This document shows, one piece after another, positions 25,980 to 34,081 of a DNA stretch of 64,000 nt. The stretch comes from AC-37 sp036389295 (lineage in GTDB: Bacteria; Actinomycetota; Thermoleophilia; Solirubrobacterales; Thermoleophilaceae). Made by a program: the position numbers and the translations under genes. The notes beneath the pieces were generated by a model. The model did no database searches. It had not been told where the DNA came from and saw only the letters and a list, made by a program, of their open reading frames with translations. Location: positions 45,999 to 109,998 of the forward strand of contig DASVQB010000008.1 of NCBI GenBank assembly GCA_036389295.1, in the 5' to 3' direction. Numbering within the stretch: the stretch's first letter is position 1; each line of letters starts with the position of its first letter.

Positions 25980-26840
25980 TTACTCTCGCCAAAGGGGCCA
26001 CTGGCTTGGGGCGAAGCGCGTAGCTCGGAACGGGATCACCATGGACGGCTCAACGTTGAGGACTTCCCAGGCGTAGCCGTCTAAATAAAACGGGGCTTCG
26101 GTGGCCACGATTCGATCCGCCAGCAGACGTAGTACGGCGTGCGTAAAGAAGAGCAAGGCATCGTCCCCGAGCTCGTAGAAGCAAAGATATTGCCCGTCAC
26201 CTTGGTACTCCTTCGCGACAACACGGCCTGGGCCAAGGAGCAGCATCACGTCCGGCCAACAATCGTCAGCGTTATCGACCACCTCGGGTGAGATCGACCC
26301 CTCGTCGCGGAGCGAGGCGCTGCCCCCGGCCAAGAAAACAGCGGCTGTCCCAATGTGCGGCTTGGACAGCATCATCCCGTCGTGCTCACGACCGGCGCGC
26401 AACGCAGCGACTTCGAGCTGAAGCATCGACACCTCGTCTCCGAGACTCAAGCCATGATGGGGGACGATGTCTCTCACGGCCTTTGACTTCGCGAGAACGT
26501 CGTCGAAGTCTTTTGTGCTCCACCTGCTCTTCGATTCGATCACCGCTCGGACCGACTCCGCGAAGAAGAACGAGTGGTCGAGCATTGGAAGGCTCGGATA
26601 GTTCGCCGAGTCCCATACGACGATGTCAGCCTCTCGGCTTCGATGAACGGAGCCGTAAACCATCCCGCGCCCGATCTCGTATCGACGAGGCAAGATCTCG
26701 CGCAGGTAGATCCTCTGAAATTCCTCGCGGTGGCTCCCGGAGAGGCCGGCGTGGTCAACGGATGGCAGGGCCGCCGCTGCTCGGAGCTGCGCGGCCTTGA
26801 CCCTGAAGTAGTGACGAACGTTTTCCTGCGCTGTGCCCAT
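25980..26840 (-). CDS. DUF6602-like nuclease-fold protein
   Basis: 286 aa from the ATG at 26840. The N-terminal part fits DUF6602: GLSGSHREEFQRIYLREILP, RRYEIGRGMVYGS, then the acidic strand ADIVVWD (Asp72) and VRAVIESKSRWS (Glu102-x-Lys104). That is a PD-(D/E)xK-like D...ExK pattern. The rest is a mixed alpha/beta C-terminal region. DUF6602 genes are often found in defence islands; activity is not established. It faces the methyltransferase gene convergently, so it is not in the same operon but may be an accessory of that system. Confidence 0.75.
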   Translation of the reverse strand: MGTAQENVRHYFRVKAAQLRAAAALPSVDHAGLSGSHREEFQRIYLREILPRRYEIGRGMVYGSVHRSREADIVVWDSANYPSLPMLDHSFFFAESVRAVIESKSRWSTKDFDDVLAKSKAVRDIVPHHGLSLGDEVSMLQLEVAALRAGREHDGMMLSKPHIGTAAVFLAGGSASLRDEGSISPEVVDNADDCWPDVMLLLGPGRVVAKEYQGDGQYLCFYELGDDALLFFTHAVLRLLADRIVATEAPFYLDGYAWEVLNVEPSMVIPFRATRFAPSQWPLWRE

Positions 26841-26907
26841 ACGCCCGCTTCCGAGCAGGCTACCTTCGGCGGCGAAGAAGGGCGACGGGACCCGCGGCGC
26901 GGCTTAG

Positions 26908-27084
26908 CTGATCACCGAGCGCCAGCTGTACCGACGAAAGGACCGTCACCCTCTGCCTCCGGCCCCAGTTCGCGCCCTCGCCGCGAAGTATCCGGATCTG
27001 TTCGAGGGCAGTACCGACGGGACGAGCCAGATCAGACTTTGCCAGCTTCCAGACTCGTGCACAGGAACCCAGTCCGTTCCATAG
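26908..27084 (+). pseudogene. Small open frame, possible winged-helix remnant
   Basis: A 58-codon frame directly after an in-frame TAG. It reads like the end of a larger protein: ITERQLYRRKDRHPLPPAPV, then ALAAKYPDLFEGSTDGTSQI, then RLCQLP. There is no ATG/GTG/TTG near its start. I take it as a 5'-truncated remnant; the family is not certain. Confidence 0.3.
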
Positions 27085-27310
27085 TCCTTCAGCACGATCA
27101 TCATCGTGAGGTTTCGGCTGTCTCGACCGACTGGGTCAGCCTTGATGATCTGGGCGACGCGCTGATGGGGGCGACGCGCTGATGGCTGATGCCGACGGCG
27201 GCTGAGATGTCATGGACCGACATGCCGCCGTGATAATTCGCTTGACGGATCGTCAGGTCATGCTCGCTCGCAAGGGCCAGCTCGGAAGCGCCCTTCTGAT
27301 GGCCCGCGCA
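27040..27310 (-). pseudogene. Helix-turn-helix gene remnant broken by a 17-base duplication
   Basis: On the minus strand, frame 1 reads ASELALASEHDLTIRQANYH followed by MSVHDISAAVGISHQRVA, a typical helix-turn-helix. It then loses frame exactly where GGGCGACGCGCTGATGG is tandemly duplicated (+ strand 27152-27168 and 27169-27185). Removing one copy restores QIIKADPVGRDSRNLTMMIV. No start codon was identified. With the frame at 26,908 it accounts for most of the 515-base gap between the DUF6602 and TPR genes. Confidence 0.4.
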
Positions 27311-27355
27311 CAGCCCGTGCCAGCGAGAAGGGGAACGTGTTTAGGTCAACGCCGA

Positions 27356-28807
27356 TTAGGGGGCTTGTGAATCGCGTCGCCTCTTGAGGTCGTGAAGATA
27401 GTCTTCTCCTGCTTGCACTTCTCGGCTGAGCCCTAAGGATCGGTTAGTGCGGATGAGTTCTTCGTGGCGCCTAACCGCGAGATCAAGCTCTCCTCTTTGC
27501 TCCGCGATCTTCGACGCGGTCAGCAACGCAATGGCGACGTGCCGTGGGTTGCGGCTCGCTCGCCCAAGCTCAATACTTTGAATAACGAGGTCGTTAGCCT
27601 CTTTAAGCGCGTCTGGATCGCCACGCTTGAGGAGAACTTGTGCGAGCGTGTTAAGAACGACCGCGCGATCCAGGTCACGCGTCACCTCGTCGGCACGCTC
27701 CCGCAGAAGCGTCTCTGCTTCGCGTAGGCGTCCGGGGCCACCCAGTCGTGCGAGCACGAGAGCCAGCCGATCTCGCGCAACGCTTTGTTGTTCTTGTGGC
27801 AGAAGACTCAGGCTTCGCCTGAAGAGCCGCTCAGCCTCGAGTAACTGTTCCGGACTGCCTTGTCGTAGTAACACCGCGCCGAGAGCACTGAGCGCTAACC
27901 CGTCGTCGTCACCCACCATACCGCCGCGAAGCTGCACGCTGCGACGCAACGCCCGCTCGGCTTGTTTCAGGCGATCGTGGCCGCCGATGCGCGTCATGAG
28001 GCTGCCGAGCGTCGTAAGAGTAAGAGCTTCGCCAAGCTCGTCATTCGTCGAGCGCGCTAGGTCAACAACGTCTACAAGCAACGCCTCTGCCTTGGTCCAC
28101 CACGGTTCCCTTCTTCGGTCAGCCCATATAACTCCGAGCAGGTGGCCTGCAATTACCCGCCGCGCTGGACGAGGGTGTTCAGCCCAGACCCTCGTAAAAC
28201 ATTCCTCTGCTAGAGGGAAGTCGGAGACCGCGTAGGCGTAGCGGCCCTGGATGTATGCGATCTCAGCGAGATGGTCTTGAAGCCATTGCTCGTGCGCGCA
28301 CGTGAGGTCGACCGCGGCACGCAGGTCCGACCGCCGGCTGACCGCAGCCGCCCGCTCTACGAAGGACTCGAGCGCGTCGACGGACTGCGCCGGGGAAACG
28401 GGAACGCCGTGGTATAGCGACCGCCACTCCATTTCCCTTGTAAGCGGCTCGTCCGCCCTTCGGCCGACCAGGCCCTCCGCAAAACGCTGGCTTAGCTCCG
28501 CATGGACGCTCCGCAGCAGCTCAGGCTTGCGGTCCAAGCGCGCGACGAGCAGTTCGCGGGCTGGCGACCCGAGCCGCCAGCCGTGGCCACCATGGGGGGC
28601 GACGAAGGGAAGAACTTTGACACCAGCGACCGCTTTGACCGTGGTGCCGTTAATTCGGCCAAACTGTCTCACTAGATCTACCGCAAGGCCGTCATCCAAC
28701 ACATGCGGAACCGCCAGTAGCTCGGCCGCTAGCGTCACTTCCTGCGGCGTGGCATCGAGGAGCTCCTCCAGGAGACGGTGTTCGCCCGCTGAGGCAAAGC
28801 CGCTCAT
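27356..28807 (-). CDS. Winged-helix plus TPR-repeat protein (STAND C-terminal half)
   Basis: 483 aa from the ATG at 28807, which overlaps the HD gene's TGA (ATGA). Residues 1-110 look like the winged-helix region that follows STAND ATPase domains (LLEELLDATPQEVTLAAELL and WRLGSPARELLVARL). From about residue 165 to 475 there are TPR-like helical pairs (YAVSDFPLAEECFTRVWAEH, ALTLTTLGSLMTRIG, AVVLNTLAQVLLKRGDPDAL). STAND proteins normally carry NTPase, winged helix and TPR in one chain; here the parts are split over two coupled genes. It probably senses a ligand and pairs with the HD/NTPase-like partner. Confidence 0.8.
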   Translation of the reverse strand: MSGFASAGEHRLLEELLDATPQEVTLAAELLAVPHVLDDGLAVDLVRQFGRINGTTVKAVAGVKVLPFVAPHGGHGWRLGSPARELLVARLDRKPELLRSVHAELSQRFAEGLVGRRADEPLTREMEWRSLYHGVPVSPAQSVDALESFVERAAAVSRRSDLRAAVDLTCAHEQWLQDHLAEIAYIQGRYAYAVSDFPLAEECFTRVWAEHPRPARRVIAGHLLGVIWADRRREPWWTKAEALLVDVVDLARSTNDELGEALTLTTLGSLMTRIGGHDRLKQAERALRRSVQLRGGMVGDDDGLALSALGAVLLRQGSPEQLLEAERLFRRSLSLLPQEQQSVARDRLALVLARLGGPGRLREAETLLRERADEVTRDLDRAVVLNTLAQVLLKRGDPDALKEANDLVIQSIELGRASRNPRHVAIALLTASKIAEQRGELDLAVRRHEELIRTNRSLGLSREVQAGEDYLHDLKRRRDSQAP

Positions 28808-30438
28808 GCCATTACCTCAGTGTGATTCCTCCGTCGGCGGATGGCTAGGCCAGCGAGTAGCCGGCCGGGAATGCCCTCGCTCGAAGCAATGAGTTCTTGT
28901 GCGTCGGCGATGCACTCTTCCGGTGCATACCCGAACTTGTCTCGCAAATGCGTCACCACATCTTCTTCAGTAAGCGCACCAAGATGGAGCTGCTGCGCTT
29001 CGAGGAACACTGGGGGGGACTGAGCGCTCCGAACCGTTATCACGAGGAGCGGGACACCTACCTTTGCGACCTCGGACAGCTGCACTTGCAGCCAAGCACG
29101 GACATCCTCAGCGAGACGATCTACCCCTTCAAGGACCCATACCTGGAAATGAGAGGAGTCGGTGGCGACGGTGGCGAGGGAGTCCGCCGGAATGGGCTGT
29201 CCCTCCGCAGTCGGCTCTCCCGCGGCGTCCGGCGGAGATGCCTGCTCAGTGATGCGCCAGAAGACATCTTCCTTCTCGGTCCCCACGGCCAAGGTAAAGT
29301 CCACGTGGACCCAATGTCGGCCGTGGGCTTCGGCGGTCGCTTCGGCCCACCGCATCAACATAGGCAGGTCACTATCTGGGTCCACGGCAAGCTCGTATTC
29401 GCTTGGACTGCTTTGTGTAATGCAGAACCTGAGCCGCGCAATCGTCTCTTTACGGCCGACCAAGGCGTCTTCGAAAAGTTCGCTCCGGAGGTGCGCCAGG
29501 GCTTGTGGTGGTAGTGGGCGGCGGGCAGCTTCGAAGGACTCGGTCCGTTCCCGGACGTGAATTACTGGATCGACGCTGAGCTCTCCTCCAGACTCAGTGG
29601 CGAGCACGGGGTTTACGCGCCGCGCCTGCCGAGCAAGCTTGTCGGTAATAAAGCCCCGTACTTCGTCTTGGTAACTCTCCGACTGTTGCGGATACGCCAG
29701 TGACACGTACACGCGCCGCACCCGGGGATGCTCGCCCTCAACGACCGTGACACGTGTAACGTAGTGGTTCACATGGTGGTGAAGCGCCGTGACGGGCGAC
29801 CGGTCCATCTCCGCTGGGAACGCTGCGCGGTCTTCGTGCAGATCAAGTTCATCGGCGATTAGCAGAAGGGCTGTGAGAAGCGGCCCGCGAAATGCCTGAT
29901 TCTCGGGCGCATAATCAGCCGCACGGAACTCAGCCACCACCTTTTCAAAGAATGCCGATCCATGGCCTTCTGAAACCAAAGCGGTGGGCAGCAGATAGTC
30001 GAGTTGGTCGTCAAGGTCGATGACGAAATCGTCTCTCGTTGCCTCTAGCCGCAGCGCCCGCGCGACGATTAGCTCCCTAGCCCTAGCAGGATGACGAGTT
30101 CGAATCAACTCGTAATCCTCGACGTCAAAGTCGTCCGGACCTCGCCCGTCGACGCGAAAATCCTGCATTCCTATGTCGTGGAGATATGCAGCACAGAGGA
30201 GAACGAACAGCTCCGACCGTCCGAGAGCGTGAGAGGTGTTCTGAAGGTGCGCAACTAGGTCGCCCAGAATCTGGATTATCCGGCGGGAATGGCGAGTGGA
30301 GCTGTGGTCCGTAAACCAGTGAAGGCGCGGCTGCGCCCATATCCGATCTGCGGAGCTTTTCGCTCTTTCCAGTCGCGCGGAGAGGTCGAGGTCCGGAGAG
30401 TCGAGGTCCGCGAGGAGCACGTGCAGGTCGAGCGTCAC
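28804..30438 (-). CDS. HD-domain protein with degenerate STAND-type NTPase region
   Basis: 544 aa from a GTG at 30438. The N-terminal HD domain (residues about 35-205) has His45/His50 (FTDHSSTRHSRR), His87-Asp88 (AAYLHDIGM), His116 and Asp196/Asp199 (LIADELDLHED), resembling the HD-CE type of conflict systems. An Hsp90-like-linker region (205-300) leads to a STAND-like NTPase region: ALVGRKETIARLRF, a Walker B-like VWVLEGVDRL, and LLVITVRS. The P-loop is lost: AVDPDSDLPMLMRWA stands where GxxGxGKT would be expected. Coupled to the winged-helix/TPR gene by ATGA. A nucleotide-signal hydrolase or sensor in phage defence is a reasonable inference. Confidence 0.75.
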   Translation of the reverse strand: MTLDLHVLLADLDSPDLDLSARLERAKSSADRIWAQPRLHWFTDHSSTRHSRRIIQILGDLVAHLQNTSHALGRSELFVLLCAAYLHDIGMQDFRVDGRGPDDFDVEDYELIRTRHPARARELIVARALRLEATRDDFVIDLDDQLDYLLPTALVSEGHGSAFFEKVVAEFRAADYAPENQAFRGPLLTALLLIADELDLHEDRAAFPAEMDRSPVTALHHHVNHYVTRVTVVEGEHPRVRRVYVSLAYPQQSESYQDEVRGFITDKLARQARRVNPVLATESGGELSVDPVIHVRERTESFEAARRPLPPQALAHLRSELFEDALVGRKETIARLRFCITQSSPSEYELAVDPDSDLPMLMRWAEATAEAHGRHWVHVDFTLAVGTEKEDVFWRITEQASPPDAAGEPTAEGQPIPADSLATVATDSSHFQVWVLEGVDRLAEDVRAWLQVQLSEVAKVGVPLLVITVRSAQSPPVFLEAQQLHLGALTEEDVVTHLRDKFGYAPEECIADAQELIASSEGIPGRLLAGLAIRRRRNHTEVMA

Positions 30439-31259
30439 TTCGAGGGCTGCAGAGTAATCGATTCAGTTCATGTGTGGCTGCTGCCTGCAGTCCCGAAGTC
30501 GGCTCGCGGAACAAGCACGACGCAGGCAGCGCCCGGGGCTGGCGTTCTGGCGATCGTGGTTAGGTGCATAGTCAGGCGGCCACGGCGATGCCTGTTACCG
30601 CCTAGGGGCTCGCTCTCGCCCGAGACGTAGCCGCTCGTCGCGCGTCCTACAAGGAGGGCGGAGTACGGTGATATTGGAGTCATGCGAGGGGGATGCGGAA
30701 ACTCGGCTCGCTCATCGCCGCCCACCTAGTTTCGGCCGCTGCGGGAAGACGAGATCCCGCCGAGCCCCGCAGGCGCACGCGGCGACCGTGCTAGCAATTC
30801 GCAGCACCGAGCGTGTTCACCAGATCACGTCCCGAGCCGTGTTCCGTAGCCGGCGAATCTGACGGGAGCCAAGCGTCGTCGGACTCAGCGAAGACTTCCT
30901 GCAAGCTGGCTTAGCCGGACCCTGAAGACGCGCACCCAAGGCCGGCAGGGCTTGGCAGCCCCCGCTCCGCGCCGCTGTTCTCAGACACCGCGGCGCAAGC
31001 CCGTGGTCTTGGCCTCCCGCCTAGGCTCGGTCAAACTCGGCATGCTCGCCGGCACGCCACCGCGCCGCGGGTTGGTCCTCACTGGCTCGGCTGCCTGCGC
31101 TCGCCTCATGGGACTCGGGCCACGCGACACAAAACGGACACATCAGCCCGCACATCAGCGACTACGCCGGCTTATCCCCCTCAACCTCGAACAGCCGCAT
31201 TTGCAGCGAGTCCGTGCCCTCCGGTGCCCCCGCATGCCCGCCCGTCCCCCCCTCCGGAC
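30439..31259. other. Noncoding right flank of the island
   Basis: About 820 bases between the divergent HD-gene start and the right att site. I see no convincing gene: short frames lack start sites, domain words or codon bias. It holds the HD operon promoter (no clear boxes identified) and the second copy of the noncoding repeat at 31126-31210. Confidence 0.55.
31126..31210 (+). repeat. Noncoding repeat, copy 2
   Basis: Counterpart of 25812-25883. It includes ACGGACACATCAGCCCG, then CGCACATCAGCGACTACGCC and CAGCCGCATTTGCAGCGAG. It is 50 bases inside the right att core, the same side on which integrase-end remnants would accumulate. Confidence 0.5.
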
Positions 31260-31297
31260 TCATGAAGGAGATTTTGGGGAAGGTCCTGGGGCTCTAA
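31260..31297 (+). repeat. attR with displaced 3' end of the acyl-CoA dehydrogenase gene
   Basis: The first 23 bases match attL. In frame they continue MKEILGKVLGL and stop at TAA (31295-31297), i.e. the dehydrogenase C terminus written with the host's own GC-rich codons (GTC CTG GGG CTC). This is the original gene end pushed 11.6 kb away, and it marks the right boundary of the island. Confidence 0.75.
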
Positions 31298-31404
31298 GGA
31301 GTCCGGCCCCAAAGCAGCAAAGAAATCGCCGTCGGGTTAAAGCAGTCCCTCGGAACCGCCGACCCCCCAGGGACCTCCCGCGCCCCGCCGCTCGTACAGA
31401 GGGC

Positions 31405-32391
31405 ATGACAGCTCGCCGATCCATCGCAGCAGCAAGCGCAGCCCTCGCCCTGTCCCTCGCCCCTACCTCGGCCATGGCGTCGGACGGCCTCCCCGCCACG
31501 CAGGTCAACACGCCCGAGGGCGTCAGTGCGCCCGGCGGGAGCGTCCGCTATGTGTCGATGGCCGCCGGACGCGGGACCGTGCTCGGGCGGATCGACCGCT
31601 CGGACGGCGAGGTCGAGTTGTCGCGGTTCCTGGCGAGGTCGTGGGGCATCCCGGGCGTTGCGGTCGACGGGTCGGCGAGCGGCCTCTCTGGCGACGGTCG
31701 GACGCTCGTCCTCATGCGCGTCGACAACCCGGACCCGCGACGCCGCACGACGATGGCCATCGTCGATCCCGCCACGCTCCGCATCGCCGACACCGTCACG
31801 CTTCGCGGACAGTTCGGCTTCGACGCGATCTCGCCCGACGGCAGGAGCCTGTACCTGGTCCAGTATCGGTCGCCGCGCGATCCGAAGGACTACGCGGTCC
31901 GCGCCTACGACGCGCGTCGCGACCGGTTGCTCCCCGCCGAGATCGTCGACCCGCGCAAGCCGGACGAGAAGATGCAGGGGACGCCGATCACCCGAACCGG
32001 CCGCCCGGACGGCCGCTGGGCCTACACGCTCTACGACGGGTCCGAGCACCCGTTCGTCCACGCGCTGGACACCGCCGCGGGCAAGGCGTACTGCATCGAT
32101 CTCGACTGGCTGTCCGGTCGGCCCGACCTCTACGACCTGCGACTCTCGCTCGGCGGACCGGCCGCCAGGACGCTGACGGTGAGCAAGTCAGCGAAGCCGG
32201 TCGCGCTCGTCGACACGCGGACCCTCCGGGCGAGCGTCCCGAAGCCCGCTGACGGAGCATCCGCCGACCGGCACAGTCCGGACGGACGGTCGTGGCCGCT
32301 GCTCGGGATCGCGGCCGCGGCCCTCCTGGCCTCCGTCGCCGCAGCCGCGGGCGTGCGCCGGCGGCGCCCGCCGGCTCACGGCGCCGCATGA
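31405..32391 (+). CDS. Membrane-anchored beta-propeller-like protein
   Basis: 328 aa from the ATG at 31405. A signal peptide (residues 1-28, ending PTSAMA) is followed by propeller-like blades (GLSGDGRTLVLM, FGFDAISPDGRSLYLVQYRS) and a C-terminal membrane helix (about 298-317, LLGIAAAALLASVAAAAGV) with an Arg-rich cytoplasmic tail. The extracellular part is therefore tethered to the membrane. The TGA overlaps the next ATG (ATGA). It heads a four-gene chain ending in an ECF sigma factor and another propeller, suggesting an envelope sensor or substrate-binding role. Confidence 0.8.
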   Translation: MTARRSIAAASAALALSLAPTSAMASDGLPATQVNTPEGVSAPGGSVRYVSMAAGRGTVLGRIDRSDGEVELSRFLARSWGIPGVAVDGSASGLSGDGRTLVLMRVDNPDPRRRTTMAIVDPATLRIADTVTLRGQFGFDAISPDGRSLYLVQYRSPRDPKDYAVRAYDARRDRLLPAEIVDPRKPDEKMQGTPITRTGRPDGRWAYTLYDGSEHPFVHALDTAAGKAYCIDLDWLSGRPDLYDLRLSLGGPAARTLTVSKSAKPVALVDTRTLRASVPKPADGASADRHSPDGRSWPLLGIAAAALLASVAAAAGVRRRRPPAHGAA

Positions 32392-33482
32392 GGCGAACCT
32401 CCTCGCTCGCGGCGGCCGCGGCCTGCGCCGCGGGGGCGGCATGCCTCGCCGCGGGCGGCGGCGGCGATGCCCGGTTCGTGCGCGCGGCCGCGACCAGCCG
32501 GACGAGCACGACCGCCGTCCGCGCGGCCCAGACCGGACGAACCGACGCCACCGTCGTGCGCGCGGCCGCCGCCGGCCGAACGAGTATGACCACCGTGCGC
32601 GCAATCCTGACCGGCCGGCCGAGCACCACCGCCGTGCGCACGGCGCCGACCGGGCGGACAAACGCCACCGTCGTGAGCGCGGCCGCTGCCGGCCGGCCGA
32701 GCACCTCCCCCGCGCGCCCAACCCCGGCCGCCCAGCCGACCGCGACCGTCGCCGCGCTAAAGCACCCCCCCAACCCACCCGGCCGCCCCCGCCTCGACAC
32801 CAACCGCCGCTTCGGGCTCTCGACAGAGCGACGCCCGCTCCTCGTCAGCGCCTTCGGCACCTGGGGGACCAGGCCGAAGGTCCTCGTCGTCGGCTGCATC
32901 CACGGCACCGAGTGCGCCGGCAACGCGATCGCGCGGCGCGTGATCTACGGCTGCCCGCCCGTCGACGGCGACGTGTGGGTCATCCGCGACCTGAACCCCG
33001 ACGGCCGCCGCCTCGGCACGCGCCTCAACGGCCGCGGCGTCGACCTGAACCGCAACTTCCCGACCGGATGGCGCGCGAACGGCACGCGCGGCGACCCGCA
33101 GTACCCCGGCCCGCGACCGCTCTCCGAGCCCGAGTCGCGGGCGGCGACCAACCTGATCCGGTGGCTCCGGCCGACCATCACGATCTGGTACCACCAGGGC
33201 GAGGGCCCGTACGTCCGCGCCTGGGGCGGGAGCGTCGCCGCCGCCCGGCGCTACGCGACCGCGGCCGGCCTCCCGTTCCGGGAAATGCCGTGGCTGGCCG
33301 GCACCGCGCCGCACTGGCAGAACAGCCGCTTCCCCGGGACGAGCTCGTTCGTGGTCGAGCTGCCGGCCGGCCGCACGACCGACGCAGCCGCGATGCGCCA
33401 CGCCGCCGCCGTCGAGCGGCTCGCCGGCTACCGGGGGGCGAACCGGATCGGGATGAGAGGATCGTCAGCGGCTGCTCGATGA
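32388..33482 (+). CDS. M14-family zinc carboxypeptidase-like protein with 13-residue repeats
   Basis: 364 aa. A signal or lipoprotein-like N terminus (residues 1-25) precedes seven 13-residue repeats (33-123) and an M14 peptidase domain (about 135-355). Zinc ligands are His172 and Glu175 (CIHGTECAG) and His269 (WYHQGEG); Glu324 (SFVVELPAG) is the general base. The DLNPDGR and GVDLNRNFPTGW motifs match peptidoglycan amidase-type M14 enzymes such as MpaA, so murein peptides are likely substrates. Coupled by ATGA overlaps at both ends. Confidence 0.87.
   Translation: MRRTSSLAAAAACAAGAACLAAGGGGDARFVRAAATSRTSTTAVRAAQTGRTDATVVRAAAAGRTSMTTVRAILTGRPSTTAVRTAPTGRTNATVVSAAAAGRPSTSPARPTPAAQPTATVAALKHPPNPPGRPRLDTNRRFGLSTERRPLLVSAFGTWGTRPKVLVVGCIHGTECAGNAIARRVIYGCPPVDGDVWVIRDLNPDGRRLGTRLNGRGVDLNRNFPTGWRANGTRGDPQYPGPRPLSEPESRAATNLIRWLRPTITIWYHQGEGPYVRAWGGSVAAARRYATAAGLPFREMPWLAGTAPHWQNSRFPGTSSFVVELPAGRTTDAAAMRHAAAVERLAGYRGANRIGMRGSSAAAR
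32484..32756 (+). repeat. 39-base tandem repeats (seven units)
   Basis: Seven in-frame units encode A-A-x-x-G-R-[TP]-x-x-T-x-V-R-like 13-mers, e.g. AAQTGRTDATVVR, AAAAGRTSMTTVR and AILTGRPSTTAVR. The last unit is the most diverged. This makes a basic Thr/Arg/Ala-rich spacer between the membrane or wall end and the peptidase domain. The copy number could vary between strains. Confidence 0.75.
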
Positions 33483-34081
33483 CCGCGATCGCCGTATCCG
33501 TCTCGTTCGCCATCCGGGCGACGCTCGGCGCCGCCGCGGGAGACGCGGCCCGCCCAGGCCCGGACCGCCGCGAGCGCGCACTCGTCCGCGACGCGCAGAA
33601 CGGCTCGTCCGAGGCGCTCGAGCTCCTCTTCCGCCGGCACTGGCGCACCACGCACCGCGCGGCGTACCTCGTCGTCCACGACTCCGCGGCGGCCGAGGAC
33701 ATCGCCCAGGAGGCGTTCCTCGCCGCGATCCGCGCGCTCGACCGCTTCGACCGTCGCCGCCCCTTCGGCCCGTGGCTCAACCGCATCGCCGTCAACCGCG
33801 CGATCGACTGGTCGCGCGCGCGGGCGCTGCGCGGCGAGGTCGCCGCGGACGCCGCGCCGGAGCCGGCCGGCCCGCCCCCGGCCGAGCGCTCGGAGGAGCT
33901 GGTCGCCGCGCTCGCGGCGCTGTCGCCCGAGCACCGCGCGGTGGTCGTGCTGCGCTACCTGCTCGAGTACACGCCCGGCGAGATCGCGCAGCTGCTGGAC
34001 CTGCCGCGCGGCACCGTCAACTCGCGTCTGCGGCGGGCGCTCGACGGGCTCGGCTCGGGCCTCTCGGAGGACCCGCGATGA
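33479..34081 (+). CDS. ECF RNA polymerase sigma factor
   Basis: 200 aa from the ATG at 33479 (ATGA overlap). Sigma-2 region at about 38-100 (LELLFRRHWRTTHRAAYLVV, AAEDIAQEAFLAAIRALDRF, PFGPWLNRIAVNRAIDW). Sigma-4 region at about 145-195 (ALSPEHRAVVVLRYLLEYTP, EIAQLLDLPRGTVNSRLRRA). The next gene is coupled and encodes a membrane protein with a cytoplasmic N terminus, the usual place of an anti-sigma factor. It probably answers an envelope signal. Confidence 0.93.
   Translation: MTAIAVSVSFAIRATLGAAAGDAARPGPDRRERALVRDAQNGSSEALELLFRRHWRTTHRAAYLVVHDSAAAEDIAQEAFLAAIRALDRFDRRRPFGPWLNRIAVNRAIDWSRARALRGEVAADAAPEPAGPPPAERSEELVAALAALSPEHRAVVVLRYLLEYTPGEIAQLLDLPRGTVNSRLRRALDGLGSGLSEDPR

Larger units (their letters stand above)
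19666..31297. mobile_element. Integrative genomic island (about 11.6 kb)
   Basis: Bounded by the 23-base att repeats at 19666 and 31260. The segment begins with an integrase and excisionase remnant, as expected at an integration end, and is clearly more A/T-rich than the flanking chromosome. Cargo: SSB, XRE regulator, GHKL ATPase-nuclease with DNA methyltransferase, DUF6602 protein, winged-helix/TPR and HD/STAND-like proteins. Because both recombination genes are broken, it is probably no longer mobile by itself. Two related noncoding repeats at 25,812 and 31,126 hint at more than one integration event. Confidence 0.75.

Noticed and set aside
28804..30438. Functional P-loop ATPase in the HD protein
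   Set aside because: No GxxxxGK[ST] motif occurs anywhere in the 544 residues; only a Walker B-like segment is left.
30668..30862. A 64-codon plus-strand frame in the right flank of the island
   Set aside because: No ribosome-binding site, motif or coding-like composition; treated as noncoding.
19666..31297. tRNA gene as the island attachment site
   Set aside because: No tRNA-like cloverleaf was seen at either edge; the duplicated sequence is clearly the end of the acyl-CoA dehydrogenase gene.
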